Assembly (NCBI GenBank): GCA_903821635.1
Contig: CAIJLV010000205.1
Coordinates: forward strand, 1-47,216
Length of the DNA stretch: 47,216 bases
Reading direction: 5' to 3'
Origin: an uncultured Verrucomicrobiota bacterium
GTDB lineage: Bacteria > Verrucomicrobiota > Verrucomicrobiia > Limisphaerales > UBA9464
Shown here: positions 9,050-17,570 of the stretch, in pieces
How the letters are laid out: every line of letters begins with the position of its first letter
Numbering within the stretch: the first letter of the stretch is position 1
Notes under the pieces: generated by a model
What the model was told of the DNA's origin: nothing
Seen by the model: the letters and a program-made list of their open reading frames with translations, nothing else
Databases searched by the model: none
Position numbers and translations under genes: made by a program

Positions 9050-9455
9050 GTCGTCTTCTCCCATAGGGGAGCTAAAGAGCATGGCGAGCAACGGGCCAAG
9101 GTCAAGGTCGGCAAAAGTAACACCTGAGTGACGAGTCTGGCGAGCCCGGGCAGGTAGCCCTGCGATCGCGTTGGAATGGCCCCCCAGACTCGCAAGGAAC
9201 TCCCGCCCCCAGAACTGTTTGCAGGGCAGACGCGACCAGCACGGCCGCAGCGTAAACGGCCACGACTTCGGGCGCAGCGGTCCGCATGTAATTTTTCACC
9301 CGCCCGTGCGCCGCCGCGGTTCACGGCTTGCCGCCGGTCGAAAAACATGTTGGCTCTCCGGCGAACACTTAGCCCTTTTTCCACTCGCCGCCGCCTAGCC
9401 GGCAACCCGGTGGAGCTGGGAAGACCACGCGAACTATTCGGGCTCCGTCGCCAAC
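9050..9455. other. Gene-free divergent intergenic region
   Basis: About 400 bases lie between the divergent starts of typA and the second UnbV/VCBS gene. Short open frames here on both strands are Arg/Pro/Ala-rich chance frames without family resemblance. I found no tRNA, no clear riboswitch and no strong sigma-70 promoter. The stretch presumably holds the promoters of both flanking genes. Confidence 0.5.
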
Positions 9456-11729
9456 ATGATTGCAAACATTGCCCCCCACTGGGCGCGCCCCGGACTACTC
9501 TCGCTCCTGTTGGCCGTCGGCCTCCTGCCCGGACTCGCAGCCACCAATGCACCCGCGACCCAGATTCAACCGGCGGGCACGCGGGCGATGATTCAACGCC
9601 TGAAAGATTTCGACGCCCGAGTGGACCCGACCAGCAGCCGCTTTTTCAACGATCGCCTCGTCGAATTGATGCGCGCCAAACTTGCCCGCGAACCCGCCGG
9701 CCAAGGGCAACGCCGACTCCGCTTTGAGCTCAGCTTGGAATTGCTCAACGCCGGCCTCAGCGAGCAGGCCCTGCAAACCCTGACCTTAATCGAAGCTGAA
9801 GCCGCCCAAGCGGGCCGCGGATTCCCTCAAAAACTGCGCCGCGAGATGCAGTTGCGAAAGGCGCTGTGTCAGCTCCGCATCGGCGAACAGGAAAACTGCC
9901 TCGCCCACCACAACGCCGACTCCTGCCTGTTCCCGATCAGCCAAGGCGGCGTTCACCTGTTGCCGCGCGGCTCCCGGGCGGCCGTGTCCCTCTTGCTCGA
10001 ATTGCTGACCGAAGAACCCGGCGATCTGCGCGCCCGTTGGCTGCTGAACCTCGCCCACATGACCTTGGGCGAATACCCGGAAAAAGTGCCCGCTCAGTGG
10101 TTGATCCCGCCGGCTCGCTTCGCTGCCGACTACCCGCTCCAGCGGTTCCCCGACATTGCCGGCGCCCTCGGATTGGATCTGGACGACGTCGCCGGCGGCG
10201 TGCTCGCCGAGGACTTCGATCAGGACGGGTTTACTGACCTGCTCATCTCTTCCTGGTCATTGCAGGGGCAGCTCCGGTTGTTTCGCAACGACGGGGCCGG
10301 CCAATTTATCGAGCACACTCAAGCGGCCGGACTTACGGGCCTGACCGGTGGCCTCAACCTGCTGCAAACCGACTACGACAACGACGGCTTCGTCGACGTG
10401 CTGCTGCTGCGGGGCGCGTGGATGGGTGCCGCGGGGCGCCAGCCCAACTCACTCCTCCGCAACCAAGGCGACGGAACGTTTGCGGACGTGACCGAAACCG
10501 CGGGAATGCTCAGCTTTCACCCCACGCAAACGGCTGCGTGGTTTGACTTCGACGGCGACGGCTGGCTCGACGTGTTCATCGGCAATGAATCCGCCGAAGG
10601 CGACCCGCACCCCTGCGAACTGTATCGCAACAATCGCAACGGCACGTTCACCGAATGCGCCGCCACCCACGGCGTGACCATTATGGGCTTTGTGAAAGCC
10701 GTGACCGCGGCCGACTACAACGGCGACGGGCGGCCTGATCTCTACCTTTCCGTCCGCGGGCAACCGAATGTGCTCCTCCGCAACGACGGTGCCGGCGAAG
10801 GCGGCCGCTGGAAGTTCACTGATGTCGCCGCCGCCGCCGGCGTGACCGAGCCGATCTTCAGCTTCCCAGCCTGGTTCTTCGACTACGACAACGACGGCTG
10901 GCCGGACCTCTTTGCGAGCGGCTACAAAATCGATCAGGTGGCAGACATTGCCGCTGACGTGTTGGGCCTGCCCTCGGGCGGCGTGAAGGCCAAACTGTTT
11001 CGCAACCGGGGCGACGGCCGCTTTGAAGATGTCACCGTCGCCACCCGGCTCGACCGGGTGTTGCACACCATGGGCAACAACTTCGGCGACCTCGACAACG
11101 ATGGCTGGCTGGATTTTTACCTCGCCACCGGCGACCCCGACATCGCCACCCTGATCCCGAACCGCATGTTCCGGAACGCCGAAGGCCGATACTTCCAAGA
11201 CGTCACCACAGCCGGCGGTTTTGGCCATCTCCAGAAAGGTCACGCGGTGGTGTTTGCCGACTTCGATAACGATGGCGATCAGGACGTGTTTACCAAGATG
11301 GGTGGGGCCTACACCGGCGACAACTATCGCAGCGTGTTTTTTCTCAATCCCGGCCACCCCGGCCAGCACTGGCTCAACCTCAAACTGGAAGGTAAAACCG
11401 CCAACCGCGCGGCCATCGGCGCCCGCATCCGGGTGAACGTGGAAACCCCGACCGGACCACGCTCCATCTACAAGTGGGTCAACTCCGGCGGCAGCTTTGG
11501 CGCCAATCCCCTGCGGGCTGAAATCGGCCTCGGCAACGCCCGGGCCATCAGTTCCGTCGAAGTGCTCTGGCCGCCGCCGGGCCAGACCCAGATTGTGAAA
11601 GGGCTGGAACTGGACCGCGGTTATCGCCTCGTGGAGGGCGAGGCCACCGCGCCCCCTTCGACCCTGCGCCCGCTCACGTTTGACCTCGCCCGGAAACCCG
11701 GCCATGCCGCCGGCCCCGCCCCCCGGTAG
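9456..11729 (+). CDS. Secreted FG-GAP/VCBS repeat protein with ASPIC/UnbV C-terminal domain (CRTAC1-like)
   Basis: The 757-residue product from ATG 9456 opens with a signal peptide (LLSLLLAVGLLPGLAA, cut near ATNA). Residues about 40-210 are alpha-helical and repetitive (LELLNAGLSEQALQTLTLIE, LLNLAHMTLGEYP), as in a short TPR-like region. Seven Ca2+-binding propeller motifs follow, each D-x-D/N-x-D-G: DFDQDGFTDL, DYDNDGFVDV, DFDGDGWLDV, DYNGDGRPDL, DYDNDGWPDL, DLDNDGWLDF and DFDNDGDQDV. The last 100 residues are ASPIC/UnbV (HWLNLKLEGK...IGARIRV...NPLRAEIGLG). The order (helical repeat, propeller, UnbV) is like the CRTAC1-type proteins common in PVC bacteria. It is likely extracellular or periplasmic and of unknown function. 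The start has only a weak ribosome-binding site. The M28 peptidase follows on the same strand 164 bases later. Confidence 0.88.
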   Translation: MIANIAPHWARPGLLSLLLAVGLLPGLAATNAPATQIQPAGTRAMIQRLKDFDARVDPTSSRFFNDRLVELMRAKLAREPAGQGQRRLRFELSLELLNAGLSEQALQTLTLIEAEAAQAGRGFPQKLRREMQLRKALCQLRIGEQENCLAHHNADSCLFPISQGGVHLLPRGSRAAVSLLLELLTEEPGDLRARWLLNLAHMTLGEYPEKVPAQWLIPPARFAADYPLQRFPDIAGALGLDLDDVAGGVLAEDFDQDGFTDLLISSWSLQGQLRLFRNDGAGQFIEHTQAAGLTGLTGGLNLLQTDYDNDGFVDVLLLRGAWMGAAGRQPNSLLRNQGDGTFADVTETAGMLSFHPTQTAAWFDFDGDGWLDVFIGNESAEGDPHPCELYRNNRNGTFTECAATHGVTIMGFVKAVTAADYNGDGRPDLYLSVRGQPNVLLRNDGAGEGGRWKFTDVAAAAGVTEPIFSFPAWFFDYDNDGWPDLFASGYKIDQVADIAADVLGLPSGGVKAKLFRNRGDGRFEDVTVATRLDRVLHTMGNNFGDLDNDGWLDFYLATGDPDIATLIPNRMFRNAEGRYFQDVTTAGGFGHLQKGHAVVFADFDNDGDQDVFTKMGGAYTGDNYRSVFFLNPGHPGQHWLNLKLEGKTANRAAIGARIRVNVETPTGPRSIYKWVNSGGSFGANPLRAEIGLGNARAISSVEVLWPPPGQTQIVKGLELDRGYRLVEGEATAPPSTLRPLTFDLARKPGHAAGPAPR

Positions 11730-11893
11730 CCGGGTGGGGTTGGCGACGCGTGGAAGCGATTCGACCGGTCTACGCGGCCTACCCGCACGCCCCGAACAAA
11801 TCACGCCTGCAGTGGCTCATTGCCGACGCGGTTTATCCAGCCGCCGCAAGGGCATTGCGCGGCGGCCCCATTCCGTTTCCCCTTCCGTTCGTG

Positions 11894-13549
11894 ATGAGCC
11901 TTTTTCGATTCGCCGCCTGGGTAGCCGCGACTTGCGCCAGCGCTGCTTTTTTTGCGCCGGCTTTTGCCGCCTCCAAGCCGGGGGCCAACTCCATCCAATC
12001 GGCAGAACTGCTGGCCCACACCCGAGTGCTGGCCAGCGATGCATTCGAAGGCCGCGGTCCCGGCACGCCCGGCGAAGAGAAGACGGTGCGCTACCTCACA
12101 GAGCAATTTCGCGGCTTCGGGCTCCAGCCGGGCATGCCCGACGGCTCGTGGACGCAGGACGTCCCCATCTTGGGCGTGAAGTCCGAGGTGCAATTCACCC
12201 TCGGCGGCGAAGCCCTCGTCTTTCCGCAAGATTACGTGGGTTGGTCGCCGGAACCCGGCACCACCGCCACCGTGCCCGCCACAGACCTCGTTTTCGTTGG
12301 CTACGGCATCAGCGCGCCCGAATACGGCTGGGACGATTTCAAGGGCGTGGATGTCCGCGGCAAAACCGTTGTCATCCTCATCAACGACCCGCCGATTCCC
12401 GACCCGACTGACGCCACGAAGCTCGACGCGACTCAGTTCGGCGGGCCCGCCATGACTTACTACGGCCGCTGGACCTACAAGTTCGAGGAAGCTGGCCGGC
12501 GCGGTGCCGCCGCCGCGCTCATCATCCACGAAACCAAGCCCGCCGCGTATCCGTGGTTCGTGGTCGTCAACTCGTGGGGCCGCGAACGATTCGATCTCGA
12601 GTCCGACCATGCGCCCAAATCCAAGGTCGCCGGCTGGCTTAGTTTGGAACGGGCCCAGAAATTATTCGCCGCCAATGGCACCACCTACGAGGCGATGAAG
12701 GTCGCCGCGTTGAAGCGCGATTTCCGCCCCGTGCCGCTGAAGGAAAAGGCGGCGTTCACGGCGCAAAACCGCTCGCGCTCCGTGAAATCGAAGAACGTGC
12801 TCGCGAAGCTCACCGGCCGGGAAGCCAAGCTGCGCGATGAATGGGTCGTCATCACCGCCCACTGGGATCATCTCGGCCGCAACTCCGAACTGGCCGGTGA
12901 CCAAATCTTCAATGGCGCCGCCGACAACGCCATCGGCACCGCCGGCCTGTTGGAACTGGCCGAAGCCTTTGCCCGCGCGCCTCGCGCGCCCAAACGCTCC
13001 GTGCTCTTCCTCTCCGTGACCGCCGAGGAACAAGGCCTACTCGGCGCCGCCCATTACGTCGCCCAACCGCCCTATCCGCTCGCGAAAACCGTTGCGAACC
13101 TGAACATGGACGGCGCCAACCAGTGGGGCCGCACCCGCGACATCCGCCAGATCGGCCGCGGCGCCTCGACGCTCGACGCCATCCTCGACGCCGCGGCCAA
13201 AAGCCAAAAGCGAGCCGTGCTGCCCGACGCCCATCCCGAACGCGGCATGTTCTATCGGAGCGACCACTTTGAATTCATGAAAGGCGGCGTGCCCGCCCTC
13301 TACCTCAAGTCCGGCGACGAGTATCTCGGTAAACCAGCCGGTTATGGGGAATCCAAGGTCAACCAATACATTGATCGCGACTACCACAAGGTCAGCGACG
13401 AGGTGAAGCCAGACTGGGACTTGAGCGGCGCCGTCGAGGACCTCCGCCTGATTCACGACCTAGCCTGGCGCATTGCGGAACAACGCCGCCCGCCCCAGTG
13501 GAAACCCGGCAGCGAGTTCAAAGCCGTCCGGGACGCCCAGTTGAAGTAA
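11894..13549 (+). CDS. Secreted M28-family zinc metallopeptidase (aminopeptidase-like)
   Basis: A 551-residue protein starting at ATG 11894, chosen because a typical signal peptide follows (FRFAAWVAATCASAAFFAPAFA); the frame is open back to 11750 but the added residues lack signal character. Residues about 30-290 hold a cap region and a PA-like insert. The catalytic M28 core follows, with all expected co-catalytic zinc ligands and catalytic acids visible: His323 and Asp325 (AHWDHLG), Asp344 (GAADNAIGTAG), Glu378-Glu379 (TAEEQG), Asp406 (NMDGAN) and His458 (RSDHFEF). Members remove N-terminal residues from peptides outside the cytoplasm. It ends 61 bases before the convergent DUF1501 gene. A GC-rich hairpin at 13597-13610 lies in the gap but lacks a U-tract. 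The family is secure; substrate preference is not visible. Confidence 0.93.
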   Translation: MSLFRFAAWVAATCASAAFFAPAFAASKPGANSIQSAELLAHTRVLASDAFEGRGPGTPGEEKTVRYLTEQFRGFGLQPGMPDGSWTQDVPILGVKSEVQFTLGGEALVFPQDYVGWSPEPGTTATVPATDLVFVGYGISAPEYGWDDFKGVDVRGKTVVILINDPPIPDPTDATKLDATQFGGPAMTYYGRWTYKFEEAGRRGAAAALIIHETKPAAYPWFVVVNSWGRERFDLESDHAPKSKVAGWLSLERAQKLFAANGTTYEAMKVAALKRDFRPVPLKEKAAFTAQNRSRSVKSKNVLAKLTGREAKLRDEWVVITAHWDHLGRNSELAGDQIFNGAADNAIGTAGLLELAEAFARAPRAPKRSVLFLSVTAEEQGLLGAAHYVAQPPYPLAKTVANLNMDGANQWGRTRDIRQIGRGASTLDAILDAAAKSQKRAVLPDAHPERGMFYRSDHFEFMKGGVPALYLKSGDEYLGKPAGYGESKVNQYIDRDYHKVSDEVKPDWDLSGAVEDLRLIHDLAWRIAEQRRPPQWKPGSEFKAVRDAQLK

Positions 13550-13610
13550 GCGCGCCGCGGCCCATCGTTGACCGCCCCCTGCCCTGGAATGCCCGCCGCC
13601 CGTGCGGGCG

Positions 13611-15071
13611 CTAGCCGCGGAGCACTCCCGGGATGATCTTTGCCCCGCCGGCAATGCCCGTGAGGCGTTCCAGTCGGGCATTGACTTGGAAATGCAGCTC
13701 TTCGTGGTCGAGGCCGAGCGCCGCGAGGATCGTCGCGTGCAGGTCCTTCATCTGGATCGGCCGCTCCGTGGCCAGCAGGCCCAACTCGTCGGTGGCGCCG
13801 AGGTGCTGGCCGGGCTGCACCCCACCGCCGGCCAACCAGATCGTAAAACCCGCGGCATTATGCTGGCGGCCCAAGTCGCCCTGCATCATCGGGGTGCGCC
13901 CAAATTCGCTGGCCCAGACGACCAACGTTTCGTCCAGCAGGCCGCGCTGTTTCAAGTCGGTGAGCAGGGCCGCGACCGGTTGGTCAGTCCAGCGCGCGCG
14001 GGGAACGTGATTGTCGGTGAGTTTGGCGTGGGCATCCCAACCGTCCTTGTCCGGCATGTCATAGACCTGCACAAAACGGACGCCCCGCTCCACCAAGCGT
14101 CGCGCCAGCAGGCACTTGCGGCCGAATGCCTGGGTGCGCTTGTCCGCGTGTTCGAGCCCGTAGCTGCGCCGCAGTCCGGCGGCTTCCTGTTCCACATCGC
14201 CCACTTCGAGCGCGGCGGACTGCATTCGGTAGGCAAGCTCGTAGCTGGCAATTCGAGCGTCGAGTTCGGAAAAACCGGGCCGCGCTTCGCGGTGCCGAAG
14301 GTTGAGCTCGCGAAGGAGATCAAGGGAGTCGCGCTGGCCGGCGGCAAACGCCTCGGGCGGCAGTAAATCGAGCACCGGCGTGCCGGTGTCCCGAAGGCGG
14401 GTGGGTTGGAACGCGGCGGGTAGGAAACCGTTGGAGTAATTCGCCGCGCCCCCGAGGGGCCCTGCCTCAAACAGCATCACGTAGCCCGGCAGATCGCGGT
14501 TCGCCGAGCCGAGGCCGTAAGTCACCCAGGAGCCGAGACTGGCCTTGCCGGGGCGGATGTCACCGGTGTGCAGTTGGTAGCTGGCGGGCGCGTGGTTGTT
14601 GGAGTCGGCTTGGAGCGAATGAATGAAGCACAGGTCGTCTACCTGCTGCGCGACCCGGGGCATGAGTTCACTCACCCACTTCCCCGACTGACCGTGTTGA
14701 GCCCATTGGAACGGACTGCCCATCAGCTCATCCTTGCAGCCGTGAAAGACATTGGCGAAGCGCGTCGCCTCGACGGCCTTGCGGATGGATTCAGGCACCG
14801 GCTTGCCATTGAGCTGCTGAAGCAACGGCTTGTAATCAAACGTGTCCACCTGTGACGGCCCACCGACTTGGAACAGGAAGATCACCGACTTGGCCCGCGG
14901 CCGAAAATCGGCCGGTCGCGGCGCGAATGGATTCAGCGGATCCCCGCCCCGCGCTGAGCCTGCCGTCCGGGCGTCCAACTGCGCCAACGCGCCCCACGCC
15001 AACGCCCCAAAGCCAGTCCCCAGCCGGCCCAGAAAGTGCCGGCGGGAGCAATGAGCGGGGGAGACGAACAC
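13611..15071 (-). CDS. Tat-exported DUF1501 (sulfatase-like) protein
   Basis: The 486-residue product from GTG 15071 starts with a twin-arginine signal (CSRRHFLGRLGTGFGALAWGALA). It then has the DUF1501 hallmarks: KSVIFLFQVGGPSQVDTFDYKP near residues 60-80, HSLQADSNNHAPA, GSWVTYGLGS, RFVQVYDMPDKDGWDAH, and WASEFGRTPMMQGDLGRQHN close to the C-terminus. DUF1501 has an alkaline phosphatase/sulfatase-like fold and is greatly expanded in Planctomycetes and Verrucomicrobia, where it usually pairs with a DUF1549/DUF1553 (PSD1-type) cytochrome protein. No such partner is next to it here. It is the last gene of the minus-strand run PQQ-propeller, phyH, cotH, DUF1501 (126-bp gap to cotH). Family certain; reaction unknown. 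Confidence 0.93.
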   Translation of the reverse strand: MFVSPAHCSRRHFLGRLGTGFGALAWGALAQLDARTAGSARGGDPLNPFAPRPADFRPRAKSVIFLFQVGGPSQVDTFDYKPLLQQLNGKPVPESIRKAVEATRFANVFHGCKDELMGSPFQWAQHGQSGKWVSELMPRVAQQVDDLCFIHSLQADSNNHAPASYQLHTGDIRPGKASLGSWVTYGLGSANRDLPGYVMLFEAGPLGGAANYSNGFLPAAFQPTRLRDTGTPVLDLLPPEAFAAGQRDSLDLLRELNLRHREARPGFSELDARIASYELAYRMQSAALEVGDVEQEAAGLRRSYGLEHADKRTQAFGRKCLLARRLVERGVRFVQVYDMPDKDGWDAHAKLTDNHVPRARWTDQPVAALLTDLKQRGLLDETLVVWASEFGRTPMMQGDLGRQHNAAGFTIWLAGGGVQPGQHLGATDELGLLATERPIQMKDLHATILAALGLDHEELHFQVNARLERLTGIAGGAKIIPGVLRG

Positions 15072-15196
15072 GCCGGAAGTCTGCGAGTGAAACCACGACT
15101 GGCGAGGCGGAATTTACGGCTTCAATCAGTTCAAGCCGGCCAACGAACCGCCGCCGACGCCCTTACTCGGCACTCAGCGAGCGACCACGGCCGGCT

Positions 15197-16858
15197 TCAG
15201 TTCAACGGCGCCAACCCCGCGGCCTGCAACTGCCGCCAAAACGAGCCGGTCCGCTGGGGGAAATACTGGTCGAGCAAGCGCCGCACTTCGGGCTGCCAAT
15301 GCTCACCCCGCGTGTAACGTTCATACGGGCCTTCCTTGTAAGGATGCACGTCGCGCCGGTAGTCGCCCCAACGGGCGGCTTCGGCGAGGATTGCCGGCTC
15401 CAGTGGTTGGGCCAGCATTCGGTAACGCTCCCCCGCGGCGGGTGGACTGAGCGCCCCGGCGGCGGTCAAATGCATTTGGGCCCGCGTCGCGAACTCAGCG
15501 CGGAAGGCCGCGTTTTCCCGCAATTTTTGGAACAAGCGCGTGGGGGATCGATCGTCGTCATCGGCCAACCGATTGTCGTTCACGCCTTCCAGAGTCCGTT
15601 CGCCGTCCCAAACGAAAAACACGTATTTCCCGGCGGGGACCCGGCGGCGGGCGGCATACCAATTGGAGGACCGGTCCCAATCGCCGTTCGCGCCGTAGAG
15701 ATTCAGCAGCATGTAGTCGATGAAGGCGGGGACCTCGAGCAACTCCCGGACGGCGGCATAGTTCGCGGGCTCGGCCAAGCCGGCGTTGGCGAGGGCGAAC
15801 AAGTGTTGCCAGACCGTTTCGTCACCACTGAGCACCTTGTCGGCGTTGCGGGCGTCGTAGTCCTGATCGGCGCCGCCCAATCGGGCGGCAGCGAAGTGTT
15901 CATCGGGCCGTTCCGCCACGTTGTAGAGCCCCCAGTAAAGTCCGTTGAGCTGCAAATGCACGAAGCGCCCCCGGGCCGACGGCTGACCCATCGCCGCGTA
16001 GGAGGCACGCATCCACGCATCCCGCAGGTAGTCCGCCGAACGGCGCTCAGCCCCGCTCCAATGGAGCCACGAATGATTGTTCCCGCCCCGCAAGATCAAC
16101 GTCTCAAACTCAGCGACGCCGTCGCCGAAAAGCGGATACCTGAGTTGGCCGGCGCCGTATTTTTTCCGAAATACCAGCCGGAGGGAATGCTTCGGCGATT
16201 CCTCCGGCCGCCGGTTCCAGCCGCCCTGGATGCGCACGCCGCAATTGAGGTGAAATCCCTTCGCGCCGGCGCCCGGCAAAAACTCCACCGAGGCGGGCCG
16301 TTCCCAGTCGTCACCGCTCTGTTGGGGATTGGCGTAAAGTCCACGTTGGGGCGCAAACAAGTCGGCCGGATCCAGCACCAGTGACACGGTGGGCAAGGCT
16401 TGCAAGGACGCTTCGAGCGCCGCGCGATCGGTCTCGGTCGCCGACGATTCGGGGTCCATTGCGTAATCTGCGGGGACCAATTTGCCTTCCCGCACGCCCC
16501 AGCTCGCCGGGAAACCGCTTCCGGTTTGGCGCACCACGTCGCGGGGGAAAATAAAGGAGTGCGTGTCCACGTCGGCCGGAACCAAGCCCTCTTTAAACGC
16601 CGACGCCCGGATCACCGCGGTGGTCGTGAGCCGCACCGGCGTGGCGTAGCGGGTGCCGTGGGTCGGCGAAGGCAGGGTGCCGTTGGTGGTAAACCAAATC
16701 GCCGCACCTTCCGTTTTTGTGCGGAGCTCCAAGTCCACTGGGCCACTGTAAAAACCGCGACCGACGGAGAACTTGGGGGGGGCCACTCGGTCATTTTTGG
16801 CGGCCCAAACCAGCCCTACCTGTGCCAGCGACAGAACGAACAGAACAAGACCCTTCAT
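15197..16858 (-). CDS. Secreted CotH kinase family protein with N-terminal FN3-associated domain
   Basis: The 553-residue product from ATG 16858 begins with a signal peptide (KGLVLFVLSLAQVGLVWA). Residues about 25-105 look like the fibronectin-associated/CHB_HEX_C_1 domain that often precedes CotH (FSVGRGFYSGPVDLELRT...IWFTTNGTLPS). The CotH region follows, with GVRIQGGWNRRPEESPKHSLRLVFRKKYG, RYPLFGD, LRGGNNHSW, YWGLYNVAERPDEHF, a central DYMLLNLYGANGDWDRSSNW and VFFVWDGERTLEG. CotH is an atypical protein kinase that phosphorylates secreted or spore coat proteins in Bacillus; the activity of bacterial homologues in this group is mostly untested. It starts seven bases after the phyH stop, so it is probably co-transcribed. 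The frame is open to 16924 but would overlap phyH and lose the signal peptide. Confidence 0.88.
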   Translation of the reverse strand: MKGLVLFVLSLAQVGLVWAAKNDRVAPPKFSVGRGFYSGPVDLELRTKTEGAAIWFTTNGTLPSPTHGTRYATPVRLTTTAVIRASAFKEGLVPADVDTHSFIFPRDVVRQTGSGFPASWGVREGKLVPADYAMDPESSATETDRAALEASLQALPTVSLVLDPADLFAPQRGLYANPQQSGDDWERPASVEFLPGAGAKGFHLNCGVRIQGGWNRRPEESPKHSLRLVFRKKYGAGQLRYPLFGDGVAEFETLILRGGNNHSWLHWSGAERRSADYLRDAWMRASYAAMGQPSARGRFVHLQLNGLYWGLYNVAERPDEHFAAARLGGADQDYDARNADKVLSGDETVWQHLFALANAGLAEPANYAAVRELLEVPAFIDYMLLNLYGANGDWDRSSNWYAARRRVPAGKYVFFVWDGERTLEGVNDNRLADDDDRSPTRLFQKLRENAAFRAEFATRAQMHLTAAGALSPPAAGERYRMLAQPLEPAILAEAARWGDYRRDVHPYKEGPYERYTRGEHWQPEVRRLLDQYFPQRTGSFWRQLQAAGLAPLN

Positions 16859-16865
16859 GAAAATC

Positions 16866-17570
16866 TCAGGCGGAAGTTGGTCGGAACGCCCACCGGAGTC
16901 CACCGGGCAGTTCGGCGGCGGCAAATTCCAGATGCAGCACCCGCCGGTGCCCGGGCTGACGCGCCGCGGACGACGCGTGCAGCAGCAAGGGCCGCATCAC
17001 CAGCGCCCCGCCTTGAGCGATCAGGCATTCCGTTTCGGGAACCTGCTTACGCCAGCGGAGGAGGTCATCCGGGCCTAGTTTACCGGCGCGATGGGAACCT
17101 GGCAGCACGCGCAACGGGCCGTTATCGGCCCCGCCCGCGTCGAGCTGCAACCGCACCGTGACCATGCCAGCGAGGATCTCTACGGGCGGGTGGACGTGGA
17201 GCACACCTGCCTTAACTGACCAGCCAGTGAAACCCGCCACCGACACCCGCTCGCGCACGGCGATGGCGAGGTCTTGATGCCAAGGAACCTTCCAGTTGGT
17301 GGCGGGCGTCTTGTCGAACCACAACGCCCGCACCGGAAACGCGCTCGCGCCAAGGATGGGCTGAATAATGTCCCGCACCGGGCGACTGGCGGCCACTTCG
17401 GCCACCTCAGGAAGTTCCCACAGCAAGTTCCGCACGCCCGCAGAACCGGGCTCGCGGCGCGGCGCGGCCCAGGCTGAAAAAGCGGCCTTGATCCGGTCGC
17501 CGACCGCCGCCGTGAACATCCGTTCGAGACAGGCAAAGCCGGCGGCTTCCATGGAGGCGGGAGACGTCAT
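16866..17570 (-). CDS. Phytanoyl-CoA dioxygenase (PhyH) family Fe(II)/2-oxoglutarate oxygenase
   Basis: A 234-residue cytosolic protein from ATG 17570 with the jelly-roll 2-oxoglutarate dioxygenase pattern. The metal triad is visible as His98-x-Asp100 (PWHQD) and His198 (LLLHAS). Arginines at 209-210 are candidates for the 2-oxoglutarate salt bridge, and GPLRVLPGSHR is a typical PhyH sequence. There is no signal peptide. PhyH proteins hydroxylate a range of small molecules, and the substrate cannot be read from the sequence. Its start overlaps the stop of the upstream PQQ gene (ATGA at 17567-17570), indicating translational coupling, and cotH follows after seven bases. Because the upstream gene carries a nonsense codon, expression of this gene may depend on the internal restart or on its own initiation. 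Confidence 0.9.
   Translation of the reverse strand: MTSPASMEAAGFACLERMFTAAVGDRIKAAFSAWAAPRREPGSAGVRNLLWELPEVAEVAASRPVRDIIQPILGASAFPVRALWFDKTPATNWKVPWHQDLAIAVRERVSVAGFTGWSVKAGVLHVHPPVEILAGMVTVRLQLDAGGADNGPLRVLPGSHRAGKLGPDDLLRWRKQVPETECLIAQGGALVMRPLLLHASSAARQPGHRRVLHLEFAAAELPGGLRWAFRPTSA

Noticed and set aside
7214..9091. Large plus-strand frame (7637-8980) opposite typA
   Set aside because: It is a shadow of the highly conserved typA coding sequence, with no recognisable domain of its own.
13597..13610. GC hairpin between the M28 and DUF1501 genes as a terminator
   Set aside because: The stem is only six base pairs and has no U-tract on either strand.
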